Shown piece after piece: positions 35,263 through 42,938 of a stretch of 64,000 nt of DNA. The notes under the pieces are model-generated. The model did no database searches. It was not told the origin of the DNA and worked only from the letters and a program-made list of their open reading frames with translations. Both the position numbers and the translations under genes were made by a program. Source of the stretch: Natronomonas moolapensis 8.8.11 (GTDB taxonomy: Archaea > Halobacteriota > Halobacteria > Halobacteriales > Haloarculaceae); NCBI RefSeq assembly GCF_000591055.1, contig NC_020388.1, positions 2,728,001 to 2,792,000 of the forward strand, given 5' to 3'. Position 1 is the stretch's first letter, and the number at the start of each line of letters is the position of its first letter.

Positions 35263-35677
35263 GGACCAGCGTCCGCGCGCCGCAGGCGCGCGGTTCGCCG
35301 GCTGTGAGACCGAAGGTCGAACAGCCGGCCTTTTTCATCGACGTTTTTCAAGGAGTGGTTCGCCTCTGGCGAACCCGACGCAGAAAAAGGTCGGAAGCAA
35401 TCGAGGACCAGCGTCCGCGCGCCGCAGGCGCGCGGTTCGCCGGCTGTGAGACCGAAGGTCGAACAGCCGGCCTTTTTCATCGACGTTTTTCAAGGAGTGG
35501 TTCGCCTCTGGCGAACCCGACGCAGAAAAAGGTCGGAAGCAATCGAGGACCAGCGTCCGCGCGCCGCAGGCGCGCGGTTCGCCGGCTGTGAGACCGAAGG
35601 TCGAACAGCCGGCCTTTTTCATCGACGTTTTTCAAGGAGTGGTTCGCCTCCGGCGAACCCGACGCAGAAAAAGGTCG
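35263..35677. repeat. Triplicated 142-bp hairpin-rich repeat array
   Basis: Copies begin at 35263, 35405 and 35547; the third is slightly short and ends at the stop codon of the next gene. They are almost identical (one base differs in copy 3). Each unit holds a perfect hairpin with arms CGCGCGCC/GGCGCGCG, a nested stem GCCGGCTGT/ACAGCCGGC enclosing GACC-GAA-GGTC, and GGTTCGCC/GGCGAACC, plus T and A runs. The array fills the 491-bp gap between convergent genes and could end transcription from both sides. Confidence 0.9.
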
Positions 35678-36322
35678 TTAGGCGTCCAAGATCGCATCGA
35701 GCAGCTTCGATTGGGCGGCCGCGAGGTGTTCGGAAAACGTCGAGGTAGTGATACCGAGCGCGTCGGCGACCTCGCCGGCGTTCGCGCCCTTCGGGTGATC
35801 GAAGTAGCCCATCCGGTGGGCGGTCTCGAGGACCTCGCGTTGGCGTTCGGTCAGCCGGCTCCGGTCGACGAAGACGAGGTTGTCCTCGGGGGCGTCGGCC
35901 TCGCCGCGGAGCAGGCGGCGAACGTCGACGGTGGGATAGCGCTCCCGGAGCGCGCGGATCGTCCCCTGGAGCGTCTCCATGTCGACGGCGTGAAAGACGA
36001 GATACAACGAGCCCTCGCGAGCGTGGAGGTCGACGATCGGACATTCGAAGGCCTCGACGGTCTCACAGGGACACCCACGCCCGCGCTCGCGGGTAAAACG
36101 GTACATTTTTTTTGCGCCGTAATCGAACGTCTCGGTCAGCGCGACGCTCGTGTCCGGTTCTACGTCGCTTTCGAGCATGAACTCCTCGGTGATACGCCCG
36201 GCGTCCGCGCCGGCGACGCTCCGTGCGACCGTATACGACGGCGCCCCCCGGTCCGCGGACGCCTCGACGACCGGGCAAGTCCCGTCGGCGTCGATCCGAA
36301 TCTCGGCGCGGATCCCAGACAT
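35678..36322 (-). CDS. Bacterio-opsin-activator type HTH regulator (HTH_10)
   Basis: This 214-residue transcription regulator has an N-terminal ligand- or metal-binding-like domain that includes GRGCPCETVEAFECPIVD with three Cys. The C-terminal HTH_10 domain of the Bat family is VDRSRLTERQREVLETA, then GEVADALGITTSTFSEHLAAAQSKLL. The signal is unknown; the Cys set suggests redox or metal sensing. It is divergent from a winged-helix gene with 127 bp between them, and the three-gene arrangement recurs in haloarchaea. Confidence 0.88.
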   Translation of the reverse strand: MSGIRAEIRIDADGTCPVVEASADRGAPSYTVARSVAGADAGRITEEFMLESDVEPDTSVALTETFDYGAKKMYRFTRERGRGCPCETVEAFECPIVDLHAREGSLYLVFHAVDMETLQGTIRALRERYPTVDVRRLLRGEADAPEDNLVFVDRSRLTERQREVLETAHRMGYFDHPKGANAGEVADALGITTSTFSEHLAAAQSKLLDAILDA

Positions 36323-36449
36323 CGATCGACGGTTAGAACCCTCGACACCTAAGTCTGTCCGCCGCCGGCCGCCAGTCGGGACTAATAAAACACCCTGCAT
36401 ACTGAGGGATAGAATACGCTACCGGGGACGCCCATCTCCGGAGTAGAGA

Positions 36450-36833
36450 ATGTCGCAGAAACGCCGATCGAACGACGTTGGGGGTGTCTCGGAGCGAGGG
36501 GAGTCGCGCTCGCGCGCCGTCGACTGCGAGACGGTGTTGGCCGCACTCGAGGATCCGGACTGTCGGGCGCTGCTCGAAGCGACCGCCGAGGAGGCGCTGA
36601 CGGCCGGGGAACTGATCGAGCGCTGTGGGGTGCCCCGCTCGACGACCTACCGGAAACTCGAGCGGTTGACGGAGGCCGGGTTGCTCGAGGAGAGCATCCG
36701 GATCAGCCCGGACGGCAAACACGCAAACGAGTACCGGCGGACGTTCGACGACGTCACGATCTCGCTGGACGACTGCGGGTCGGCGACCGTCGGCCTCTCC
36801 TCGATGGGGGCATCCCCGGGGGCGGCCGACTGA
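36450..36833 (+). CDS. Winged-helix transcription regulator
   Basis: This 127-residue protein has a winged HTH domain in its centre: VLAALEDPDCRALLEATAEEALTAGELIERCGVPRSTTYRKLERLTEAGLLEE. The acidic N- and C-termini look disordered. It resembles ArsR-like regulators that sit beside Bat-type HTH genes. The zinc-ribbon gene follows after 9 bp and is probably co-transcribed. Confidence 0.85.
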   Translation: MSQKRRSNDVGGVSERGESRSRAVDCETVLAALEDPDCRALLEATAEEALTAGELIERCGVPRSTTYRKLERLTEAGLLEESIRISPDGKHANEYRRTFDDVTISLDDCGSATVGLSSMGASPGAAD

Positions 36834-36842
36834 TCCCCACCG

Positions 36843-37106
36843 ATGGCACCCGCGTGCTCCGGCGACCAGGGGGGCGGAGAGGAACCCGAGACCACCGGGT
36901 GCGGGTCGCGCGACGGCGGGGGCGAGGGGACCGAGAGAGCCGGTGACGGCGGGAACCCGACCGTGGGTAGCTACGTCTTCGGCTGTTCGGAGTGCGGCCA
37001 GGAGATCGAGGTCGACGCCTCGATGCGAACGGCGATTCTCTCGAACGGCTGTCCGGTGTGTACCGAACCCGCGAGGACGGAGTGTTTCGAACCAACGGGG
37101 ACGTAG
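36843..37106 (+). CDS. Small zinc-ribbon protein (DUF7560-like)
   Basis: This 87-residue protein has a disordered Gly/Glu-rich N-terminus. A C4 zinc ribbon follows: YVFGCSECGQEIEVDASMR and NGCPVCTEPA. It resembles small zinc-ribbon proteins (DUF7560, from memory) that accompany the Bat-type HTH and winged-helix pair. It may modulate those regulators. Confidence 0.7.
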   Translation: MAPACSGDQGGGEEPETTGCGSRDGGGEGTERAGDGGNPTVGSYVFGCSECGQEIEVDASMRTAILSNGCPVCTEPARTECFEPTGT

Positions 37107-37133
37107 CGTTTCGAGGTCTCGAAACGGGGTCGG

Positions 37134-37577
37134 TCAGTCCTCGTGTTCGACGGCCCGGCCGTTCACCGTCGCCGCGTCGAGACGATACAGTTCGATGTCG
37201 AGTTCGGCCGTCGGCTCCGACCACGTCTCGAAGAGCGGTCGACGCGCCGATCCGTACCGCTCGACGTCCGCCGCGGTCAGCGATTCCGGATCGATCCGAA
37301 CGAGGGGGCCGGCGGCAACGACGCTGCGGTAGACGTCGCCGGCCTCGTAGACGACGAGTCTCGCCTTGGGCTCACCGTCGAGAAAGCGTCGCTTGTCGCT
37401 GTCCGGTGTCGAAACGGATCGGACGTAAAAACACCGCTCCGAGGGATCGTAGCCGTAGCTGATCGGAATCGCGTAGGGGTCGTCGTCGCGCGCGAGCGAC
37501 AACACTCCGGTCCCGTGAGCCCCGAGGAAGGCGTCCGTCTCGTCGGGCGACATCCCGATCCGGCGGTCACGTGCCAT
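37134..37577 (-). CDS. Pyridoxamine 5'-phosphate oxidase-family flavoprotein
   Basis: This 147-residue split-barrel protein has GVLSLARDDDPYAIPISYGYD, then FYVRSVSTPDSDKRRFLDGEPKARLVVY, typical of the PNPOx-like FMN/F420-binding family in haloarchaea. The exact cofactor and substrate are unknown. It is convergent with the zinc-ribbon gene. Confidence 0.85.
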   Translation of the reverse strand: MARDRRIGMSPDETDAFLGAHGTGVLSLARDDDPYAIPISYGYDPSERCFYVRSVSTPDSDKRRFLDGEPKARLVVYEAGDVYRSVVAAGPLVRIDPESLTAADVERYGSARRPLFETWSEPTAELDIELYRLDAATVNGRAVEHED

Positions 37578-37626
37578 ACCCGAACCAGCGGACGACGGTA
37601 TTTATGCGTGGCTGCTCCGGAGGGTC

Positions 37627-37818
37627 TCAGCGCCACGCCCGGAGGTCGATCACGGCGTCGGCGTCGGCGGTGAGCCACTGGGTGCGGCGCTCGTCGGCGT
37701 CGGCGCCGCGGGGGACGAACGTGTACTCGTCGCCATCGTCGTCGATCACCTCGAGGGTGTGCGGATGCTCCGCCGAGTCGCCCGGTGTCGGGTCGAAGCC
37801 GCCGGCGGTGTCGGTCAT
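37627..37818 (-). CDS. Small acidic protein of unknown function
   Basis: This 63-residue protein, with the core TLEVIDDDGDEYTFVPRGAD and the C-terminus RRTQWLTADADAVIDLRAWR, resembles a family of short haloarchaeal beta-rich proteins (possibly DUF7511). It has no Cys and no membrane segment. It lies 49 bp upstream of the flavoprotein on the same strand. Confidence 0.6.
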   Translation of the reverse strand: MTDTAGGFDPTPGDSAEHPHTLEVIDDDGDEYTFVPRGADADERRTQWLTADADAVIDLRAWR

Positions 37819-37942
37819 ACGTAGTGGTTCTCGCCCCGATATATAACTCTTCGAGCCGCGTCCCGGGCGGCGGGACGGCGGGTCGCTCCCGTCCGGTGGG
37901 ATTCGGGACAGCTCATTTGAGGCCCGGCGGCGAACCGCGGAT

Positions 37943-38248
37943 ATGGCCGAACCGACGGAACGACGGCGGCTCGACGACGGCGACCGCGCGCCGAACGGCG
38001 AGGAGTTCGAGGTGTTCGTCCGGAGCGACGGCTCGGACCCGATGCGACACGCCGGCAGCGTCCGGGCGGCCGACGTCGACGGCGCCTACGAGATCGCGAG
38101 CCGGCTGTTCGCCTGGCACGCCGACGACGTCTGGCTCTGTCCGAGCGCAGACGTGACCCGCTTCAGTACCCACGAGTTGGCCGACGGCGCCTCGCCCGCC
38201 GATCGGCCGACCGACCCCGAGGAGCCCCGGTCGAGGGAGTGGTCCTGA
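37943..38248 (+). CDS. PaaB-like small protein, radical SAM partner (Htur_1727/TIGR04031-like)
   Basis: This 101-residue protein has a PaaB-like core: EEFEVFVRSDGSDPMRHAGSVRAADVDGAYEIASRLFAWHADDVWLCPSADV. I recall this as the Htur_1727 family of radical-SAM-partnered proteins, proposed as RiPP precursors or partners. Its stop is followed after one base by the radical SAM GTG start, so the two are translationally coupled. Whether it is a substrate or a structural partner is unknown. Confidence 0.75.
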   Translation: MAEPTERRRLDDGDRAPNGEEFEVFVRSDGSDPMRHAGSVRAADVDGAYEIASRLFAWHADDVWLCPSADVTRFSTHELADGASPADRPTDPEEPRSREWS

Positions 38249-38249
38249 C

Positions 38250-39452
38250 GTGATCTCCGTCAGCACGCTGTTGTGCGATCACGCCGCGGACGGCAACCGC
38301 CTCCGGTACGACGTCGAGGCCGGCACGGACGATCCCGTCTCCGAGTGCCCCCAGCGCCGCCCGGTCGTGGTCTGGAACACCACCAACCGGTGTAACCTCG
38401 AGTGCGTCCACTGCTACGCCGGCGCCGAGTCCGAGCCGACGGCCGGCGAGTTGACGACCGCGGAGGGCAAACGGCTGCTCGAGGATCTGGCCGACTACGG
38501 CGCGCCCGTCGTGTTGTTCTCGGGCGGCGAACCGATGGTCCGGGAGGACCTCGCGGAGCTGGTCGCCTGCGCCGCCGACGCCGGCATCCGGCCGGTGCTC
38601 TCGACGAACGGGACGCTTCTGACCGCCGATCGGGCCCGCGAGTTGAAGCGGGCGGGGCTGGCCTACGCCGGGGTGTCCGTCGACGGGCTCGCCGAGCGCA
38701 ACGACGAGTTCCGCGGCGTCGACGGGGCGTTTCGGGCGGCGGTCGAGGGGATCGAGACCTGCCTGGACGTCGGGCTGAAGACCGGGCTGCGTTACACCGT
38801 CACCCGGCAAAACGTCGACGACCTCGACGGCGTCGTCGACCTGCTGTCGGACGTCGGCCTCGATCGCTTCTGTTTTTATCACCTCTCCTACAGCGGCCGC
38901 GGGGAGACGCTGGACTCGGTCGACCTCGACACCGCCGAGCGCCGGGAAGTCGTCACCCGCATCTGCGATCGGACGCTCGAGGCCCACCGCCGCGGCGACG
39001 AGATCGAGACGCTTCTGGTCGGCAACTACGCCGACGCGGCCTACATCGTCGAGTACGCCCGCCGGGAGTTCGGCGACGACGCCGCTCGGCGCGTCTACGA
39101 ACGCCTACAGCGCAACGGCGGCGACCCGACCGGCGAACGCGTCGCCGCCGTCGACTGTCTCGGCAACGTCCACCCGACGCAGTTTTGGCGCACCTACAGC
39201 CTCGGCAACGTCCGCGACCGCCTCTTCTCCGACATCTGGGAGGACGAGGACAACCCTCTCCTGCGGGCGGTCCGGAACCGGCCGGGGAACCTGACCGGCA
39301 AGTGCGCCGACTGTCGGTACAAGGGGATCTGTCGGGGCGGCTCGCGGCTGCGGGCGCTGGCGGCCGACAACGGTCTCTTCGGTCCCGACCCGCAGTGTTA
39401 CCTCGATAACGAGGAGCGCCACGGGTCGGTTCCGACCGCGAACGCCGATTGA
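38250..39452 (+). CDS. Radical SAM/SPASM enzyme
   Basis: This 400-residue enzyme has an intact CxxxCxxC [4Fe-4S] motif (NRCNLECVHCYA; Cys48, 52 and 55), the SAM-binding GGEP segment (LFSGGEPMVRED) and a C-terminal SPASM-type Cys set (CADCRYKGIC, then PQC). The sequence is close in style to NirJ/AhbC/AhbD haem-pathway enzymes and to peptide-modifying SPASM proteins. Two readings are therefore open: haem synthesis via sirohaem, or modification of a partner protein. The start is GTG at 38250. It is preceded by the PaaB-like gene and followed by the MoaD-like gene. Confidence 0.88.
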   Translation: MISVSTLLCDHAADGNRLRYDVEAGTDDPVSECPQRRPVVVWNTTNRCNLECVHCYAGAESEPTAGELTTAEGKRLLEDLADYGAPVVLFSGGEPMVREDLAELVACAADAGIRPVLSTNGTLLTADRARELKRAGLAYAGVSVDGLAERNDEFRGVDGAFRAAVEGIETCLDVGLKTGLRYTVTRQNVDDLDGVVDLLSDVGLDRFCFYHLSYSGRGETLDSVDLDTAERREVVTRICDRTLEAHRRGDEIETLLVGNYADAAYIVEYARREFGDDAARRVYERLQRNGGDPTGERVAAVDCLGNVHPTQFWRTYSLGNVRDRLFSDIWEDEDNPLLRAVRNRPGNLTGKCADCRYKGICRGGSRLRALAADNGLFGPDPQCYLDNEERHGSVPTANAD

Positions 39453-39524
39453 GGGAGCGAAACCGAACGCGAACCGAACGTGTTCGAGCGAGACGCCTTG
39501 TCCGTCGGTCGCCTACGGACGAGC

Positions 39525-39929
39525 ATGAACAGCGATCAAGCGCTCGGGACCCGTCCGGACCGGACCGCCGAAACAACCGTCGACGTCCGGTGTACGGGCC
39601 ACGTCCGGACCGAGATCGGCGAGCACAGCTTCGAGTACACTTTCGAGGGATCGACGCTCCGCGAGTTCCTCGATTCGTTCCTCGAGGAGCACGACGTCGG
39701 CGACATGCTGATCGCCGAGACGGAGGCCGAGGCGACGACGACCGGGTGGGCACCCACCGACGGGAACCCGCCGGGGGCGTGGAACAAGAACCCCGAAGGC
39801 GAACAGACCCGCGCGTTCGCCCGCGTCGCAATCGACGGCCGGTTCAACGAACACATCGACGGCCTCGACACCGAACTCGAGGACGGCGACCGCGTCGCGT
39901 TGATGTATCCCTTTATGTTCTGTCTGTAG
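39525..39929 (+). CDS. MoaD/ThiS-like beta-grasp protein lacking C-terminal GG
   Basis: This 134-residue protein has a beta-grasp layout: the strand TTVDVRCTGHVRTEIG, then FEYTFEGSTLREFLDSFLEEHDVGDML, and near the end VAIDGRFNEHIDGLDTELEDGDRVALMYPFMFCL. The last segment aligns with the MoaD ending, but the terminal Gly-Gly is replaced by FCL, so normal thiocarboxylation is not possible. An insertion (about 65-95) is rich in Gly, Pro and Asn. It lies 72 bp after the radical SAM gene and completes a three-gene cassette. Confidence 0.7.
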   Translation: MNSDQALGTRPDRTAETTVDVRCTGHVRTEIGEHSFEYTFEGSTLREFLDSFLEEHDVGDMLIAETEAEATTTGWAPTDGNPPGAWNKNPEGEQTRAFARVAIDGRFNEHIDGLDTELEDGDRVALMYPFMFCL

Positions 39930-40000
39930 GACATATTTAAACGGGCCGTGGGTGACCCGCATCCCGGACGTGAGCCCGTTCGTGCGCCGTCGCGACGCCC

Positions 40001-40075
40001 ATTTATAAATCGCCGCCAGGAGTCATTTTCGTCGCCGGGAGTCATTTATAAACCACCGCGGGATGGTTTATATAC
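40001..40075. repeat. TTTATAAA boxes spaced about 21 bp
   Basis: ATTTATAAAT (40001), CATTTTCGTC (40024), ATTTATAAAC (40044) and GTTTATATAC (40066) recur every 19-24 bp, with similar GC-rich linkers containing CGCCG-GGAGTCAT. They are too far from the FAD oxidoreductase start at 40211 to be its promoter; that gene has its own box near 40181. Another strong TATA (ATATTTAAA, 39933-39941) follows the MoaD-like stop, with no gene after it. Confidence 0.6.
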
Positions 40076-40210
40076 TACGAGCCGACCGCTCGCCCTCGGA
40101 TGTTCGGGGTCGATGTCTGTGCTTCGGGGAGCGACACCGACCGTCGGGGGCGGGATTCGAGAATGGCCGCCAAGCCGGGGGTTTAGTGACGCCGCGCCGT
40201 AGCCAATCGT

Positions 40211-41257
40211 ATGACAGCCATCGGAGTCGTCGGCGCCGGGGCGGCCGCGGCGGCGGCGACGCTCGCCGTCGACACCGCCGTTCCCGACGCCGACGTGACC
40301 GTCCTCGAGAAGTCGGGCGGGCTCTGTGGGCGGGCGGCGACGCGCCGGCACGACGACCTCGTTTACGACTACGGCGCGAACTACGTCAAGTCCGAGGACG
40401 AGCGTGTCGTCGAGTTGCTCACCGAGACGCTCGACGCGGCGGGTCTCGTCGACGCGAGCGAGCCGATCTACACCTTCGACGAGTCCGGGACGGTCTCGCC
40501 GGGGCGAGACCCCGACGGACACAAGTGGAGCTACGAGTCGGGGCTCACCCAGATCGCAAAACGGCTGTTCGGGCGGACCGACGCGGCGATCCATCGCCGG
40601 ACGCGCGTCGAGACGATCCGCCGGGAGAACGGCGGCGGGGGCGCGTGGACGCTCCTCGACACCGACGGGAGGTCGTGGGGACCCTTCGACGTCCTGTTGT
40701 TGAACCCGCCCGCCCCGCAGACGGCCGGGTTGCTCGCCGGCGCCGAGTGGGACGACGACCGCCGCGAGGCGCTGCGGGCGGCCGCCGCCGAGGTCCCCTA
40801 TCGGGCGGTCTGGACGGCCGTCCTTCGGTACCCGTTCGAACTCGACCGGCCATACTACGGCCTGGTAAACACCGACAAGAACCACCCTGTCGGGTGGATC
40901 TCCCGCGAGGAGTGCAAGGCCGGCCACGTCCCCGACGGCGAGTCGCTGCTCGTCGTGCAGGCGGGCGGCGAGTGGTCGAGCGCGCACTACGACCGCGACC
41001 CGGCCGAGAACGTCGCCGAACTCGCGGACCTGACGGCCGACGTCGTCGGCGACGAGCGCCTCGCCGACCCGAGTTGGACCGACCACCAGGGGTGGCGCTA
41101 CGCGCTCCCCGAAGGGAGCGTCCGGCGGGGACCGCTCGACTCGGCTGAAGCGGCGGGGCTGTACTGTCTCGGCGACTGGGTCGTCGGCGAGGGGCGGATC
41201 CACGCGGCGCTTTCGAACGGTCTCGACGTCGGTGAACGGGTCGCACACTCGATGTAG
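40211..41257 (+). CDS. FAD-dependent oxidoreductase, renalase-like
   Basis: This 348-residue NAD(P)/FAD-binding protein has the dinucleotide fold GVVGAGAAAAAATLAV at the N-terminus, then TVLEKSGGLCGRAATRR and YDYGANYVKS. Near the C-terminus is GLYCLGDWVVGEGRIHAALSNGLDVGERV, the second FAD motif. This is the amine oxidase/renalase-like subgroup. The substrate is unknown. A TATA-like box near 40181 predicts an independent leaderless transcript. Confidence 0.88.
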   Translation: MTAIGVVGAGAAAAAATLAVDTAVPDADVTVLEKSGGLCGRAATRRHDDLVYDYGANYVKSEDERVVELLTETLDAAGLVDASEPIYTFDESGTVSPGRDPDGHKWSYESGLTQIAKRLFGRTDAAIHRRTRVETIRRENGGGGAWTLLDTDGRSWGPFDVLLLNPPAPQTAGLLAGAEWDDDRREALRAAAAEVPYRAVWTAVLRYPFELDRPYYGLVNTDKNHPVGWISREECKAGHVPDGESLLVVQAGGEWSSAHYDRDPAENVAELADLTADVVGDERLADPSWTDHQGWRYALPEGSVRRGPLDSAEAAGLYCLGDWVVGEGRIHAALSNGLDVGERVAHSM

Positions 41258-41334
41258 AACGAGGCCGGGCCGGGAGGTGGCGGGAGCGTCGCCGCCACCC
41301 GGCGGTTCAAGACAGCGAGGCTCCTACACGGTTT

Positions 41335-42072
41335 ATGTCCCTGTCACCGGACCTGAGCGGACGCACGGCGCTCGTGACCGGCAGCGCGAAACGCGTCGGC
41401 CGTGAACTGCTGCTTCGGATCGCCGACTGCGGCGCGGACGTCGCGGTCCACTACAACGAGAGTGACGCCGCCGCGGAGGCTACTGCGGCGGAAGCACGCG
41501 AGTGCGGTGTCGACGCCGTCACCGTCGGGGCCGACGTGACTGATCTAGGGGCCGTCGAGTCGATGTTCGATGCCGTCGAGTCGGAGCTGGGACCGGTCGA
41601 CGTGTTGGTCAACAACGTCGGCGACTTCGACGCCCGACACTGGACGGAGATCGAGTGGGAGTCGTGGCGGAACGTCGTCGAAACGACGTTCTACGGGACG
41701 GTGCTTTGCTCGCGGCGTGCGCTGCCCGATATGTGCGAGTCCGGGTGGGGCCGGATCGTCAACGTCGGCTTCGCCGACAGCGACCGGATGCACGCTCACC
41801 CGGTGAACTTCCCCTACTTCGTCGCGAAGACCGGCGTGTTGATGTTCACCCGGATGGCGGCCGCCGACACCCAAGACGACGGCGTCACAGTGAACGCCGT
41901 CTCGCCGTTCGCCGTCGAAAACACCGTCTCTGACGTGTCGTCGTTCCCACGGGGTCGGGCGGCCGGTTTCGACGACGTCGCCGCGCCGACGCTGTTTTTC
42001 CTGAGCGACGCGGCCGAGTATATAAGCGGCGAGAACGTCGCGGTCGACGGGGGGCGCCTGCCCGAGCGCTGA
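41335..42072 (+). CDS. Short-chain dehydrogenase/reductase (FabG-like)
   Basis: This 245-residue SDR has the cofactor motif TALVTGSAKRVGRELLLRIA, NNVGDF, and the catalytic Tyr/Lys in HPVNFPYFVAKTGVLMFTR (YxxxK). It ends with FFLSDAAEYISGENVAVDGG. The usual SDR Ser position is occupied by VGFADSDRM. It is a 3-oxoacyl-ACP reductase or pteridine-reductase type; the substrate is unknown. It follows the FAD oxidoreductase on the same strand after 77 bp. Confidence 0.88.
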   Translation: MSLSPDLSGRTALVTGSAKRVGRELLLRIADCGADVAVHYNESDAAAEATAAEARECGVDAVTVGADVTDLGAVESMFDAVESELGPVDVLVNNVGDFDARHWTEIEWESWRNVVETTFYGTVLCSRRALPDMCESGWGRIVNVGFADSDRMHAHPVNFPYFVAKTGVLMFTRMAAADTQDDGVTVNAVSPFAVENTVSDVSSFPRGRAAGFDDVAAPTLFFLSDAAEYISGENVAVDGGRLPER

Positions 42073-42253
42073 TACTGACAGACAAACGAATATACACACG
42101 ACGCACGAGGAGCACGCCGTTCGACGGAGCGACCGGCGGATCACTCGTGTGTCGGTGTTATTTGATGTCGTCCACCAGTATGAGGCTCCGGCAGGCCGGC
42201 GGCGCGCGCCGTCGGGCCGGAAGACGGAGGCAGCTGGGGCCCGTCGTGCGAAC

Positions 42254-42904
42254 ATGGCCGAACGCTCCGGGCGCTTTCGCGTCTACCGCGTCGTCGAGTC
42301 GGTGCCACACTACAACCTCCAGTCGGTCGACGCGCCGACGCTCTACACCGTCTATCAGTCCGGCTACGGCGAGTTGCAGCCGTCGGTCGACGGACTGCGG
42401 ACCGGCGACCGGATCGAGGCGACCCTCGAGGGCGACCCCGAGGCCGAGTCGGATCCCTGGCGGCTGACGGCGCTGGAACAGCTCGACCGCGTCGAAATGG
42501 GGTTTGCGGTCGGCGTCGCGCCGCCCGATGTCGCCCGCGAGGCCTGGGTGTCGGGGGCGACGGACCCGATCTACGCCACCATGACCGCGGACGACGAGCC
42601 GGTCGGCGTTTGCTGTCTGCAGCCCCGCGATCCGCTACCCGAGGGCGCGTTCGTCCCGAACGTGCTGGCTGGGTTGGTGCCGCTCGAGGACCACTTCGAG
42701 TCGATCCCGGGCGTCGGCGATCCGGCCGCCGAGGCGCTGTTTTTCGACCCCGACGAACCGGACGCGTCGACGCACACGGAGCCCTACGGGGTCCTGTTGT
42801 TGTTCTCGGCGGCGGGCCGCGAACTCGCCGATCGGTTCCGGGAACGATATGACTGTCCGCGGGGGACGGATACCCGCCCGGCGTTCGATCCCTACGGGAT
42901 CTGA
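42254..42904 (+). CDS. Halophile-specific protein (DUF6663-like)
   Basis: This 216-residue protein begins GRFRVYRVVESVPHYNLQSV. A beta-rich N-terminal domain (about 1-80) is followed by a mixed domain with DPIYATMTADDEPVGVCCLQP. It resembles the haloarchaeal DUF6663 family (from memory). No catalytic motif is evident. ATG at 42254 is preferred over upstream starts in Arg/Ala-rich sequence. The 181-bp gap before it shows nothing beyond GC-rich DNA. Confidence 0.65.
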   Translation: MAERSGRFRVYRVVESVPHYNLQSVDAPTLYTVYQSGYGELQPSVDGLRTGDRIEATLEGDPEAESDPWRLTALEQLDRVEMGFAVGVAPPDVAREAWVSGATDPIYATMTADDEPVGVCCLQPRDPLPEGAFVPNVLAGLVPLEDHFESIPGVGDPAAEALFFDPDEPDASTHTEPYGVLLLFSAAGRELADRFRERYDCPRGTDTRPAFDPYGI

Positions 42905-42938
42905 TCGGGCGACGCTCGACGCTCGGGGACGCGGCCGG

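Noticed and set aside
35263-35677. CRISPR array
   Set aside because: The 142-bp units are contiguous and identical, with no unique spacers, and no cas gene is near.
35220-35748. Short repeated ORFs on both strands within the 142-bp array
   Set aside because: They are by-products of a GC-rich repeat; frames shift between copies because 142 is not a multiple of 3, and no promoter or domain supports them.
42073-42253. tRNA or structured RNA gene
   Set aside because: No cloverleaf, TTCGA arm or CCA-type end could be drawn; the hairpins are generic GC-rich pairings.
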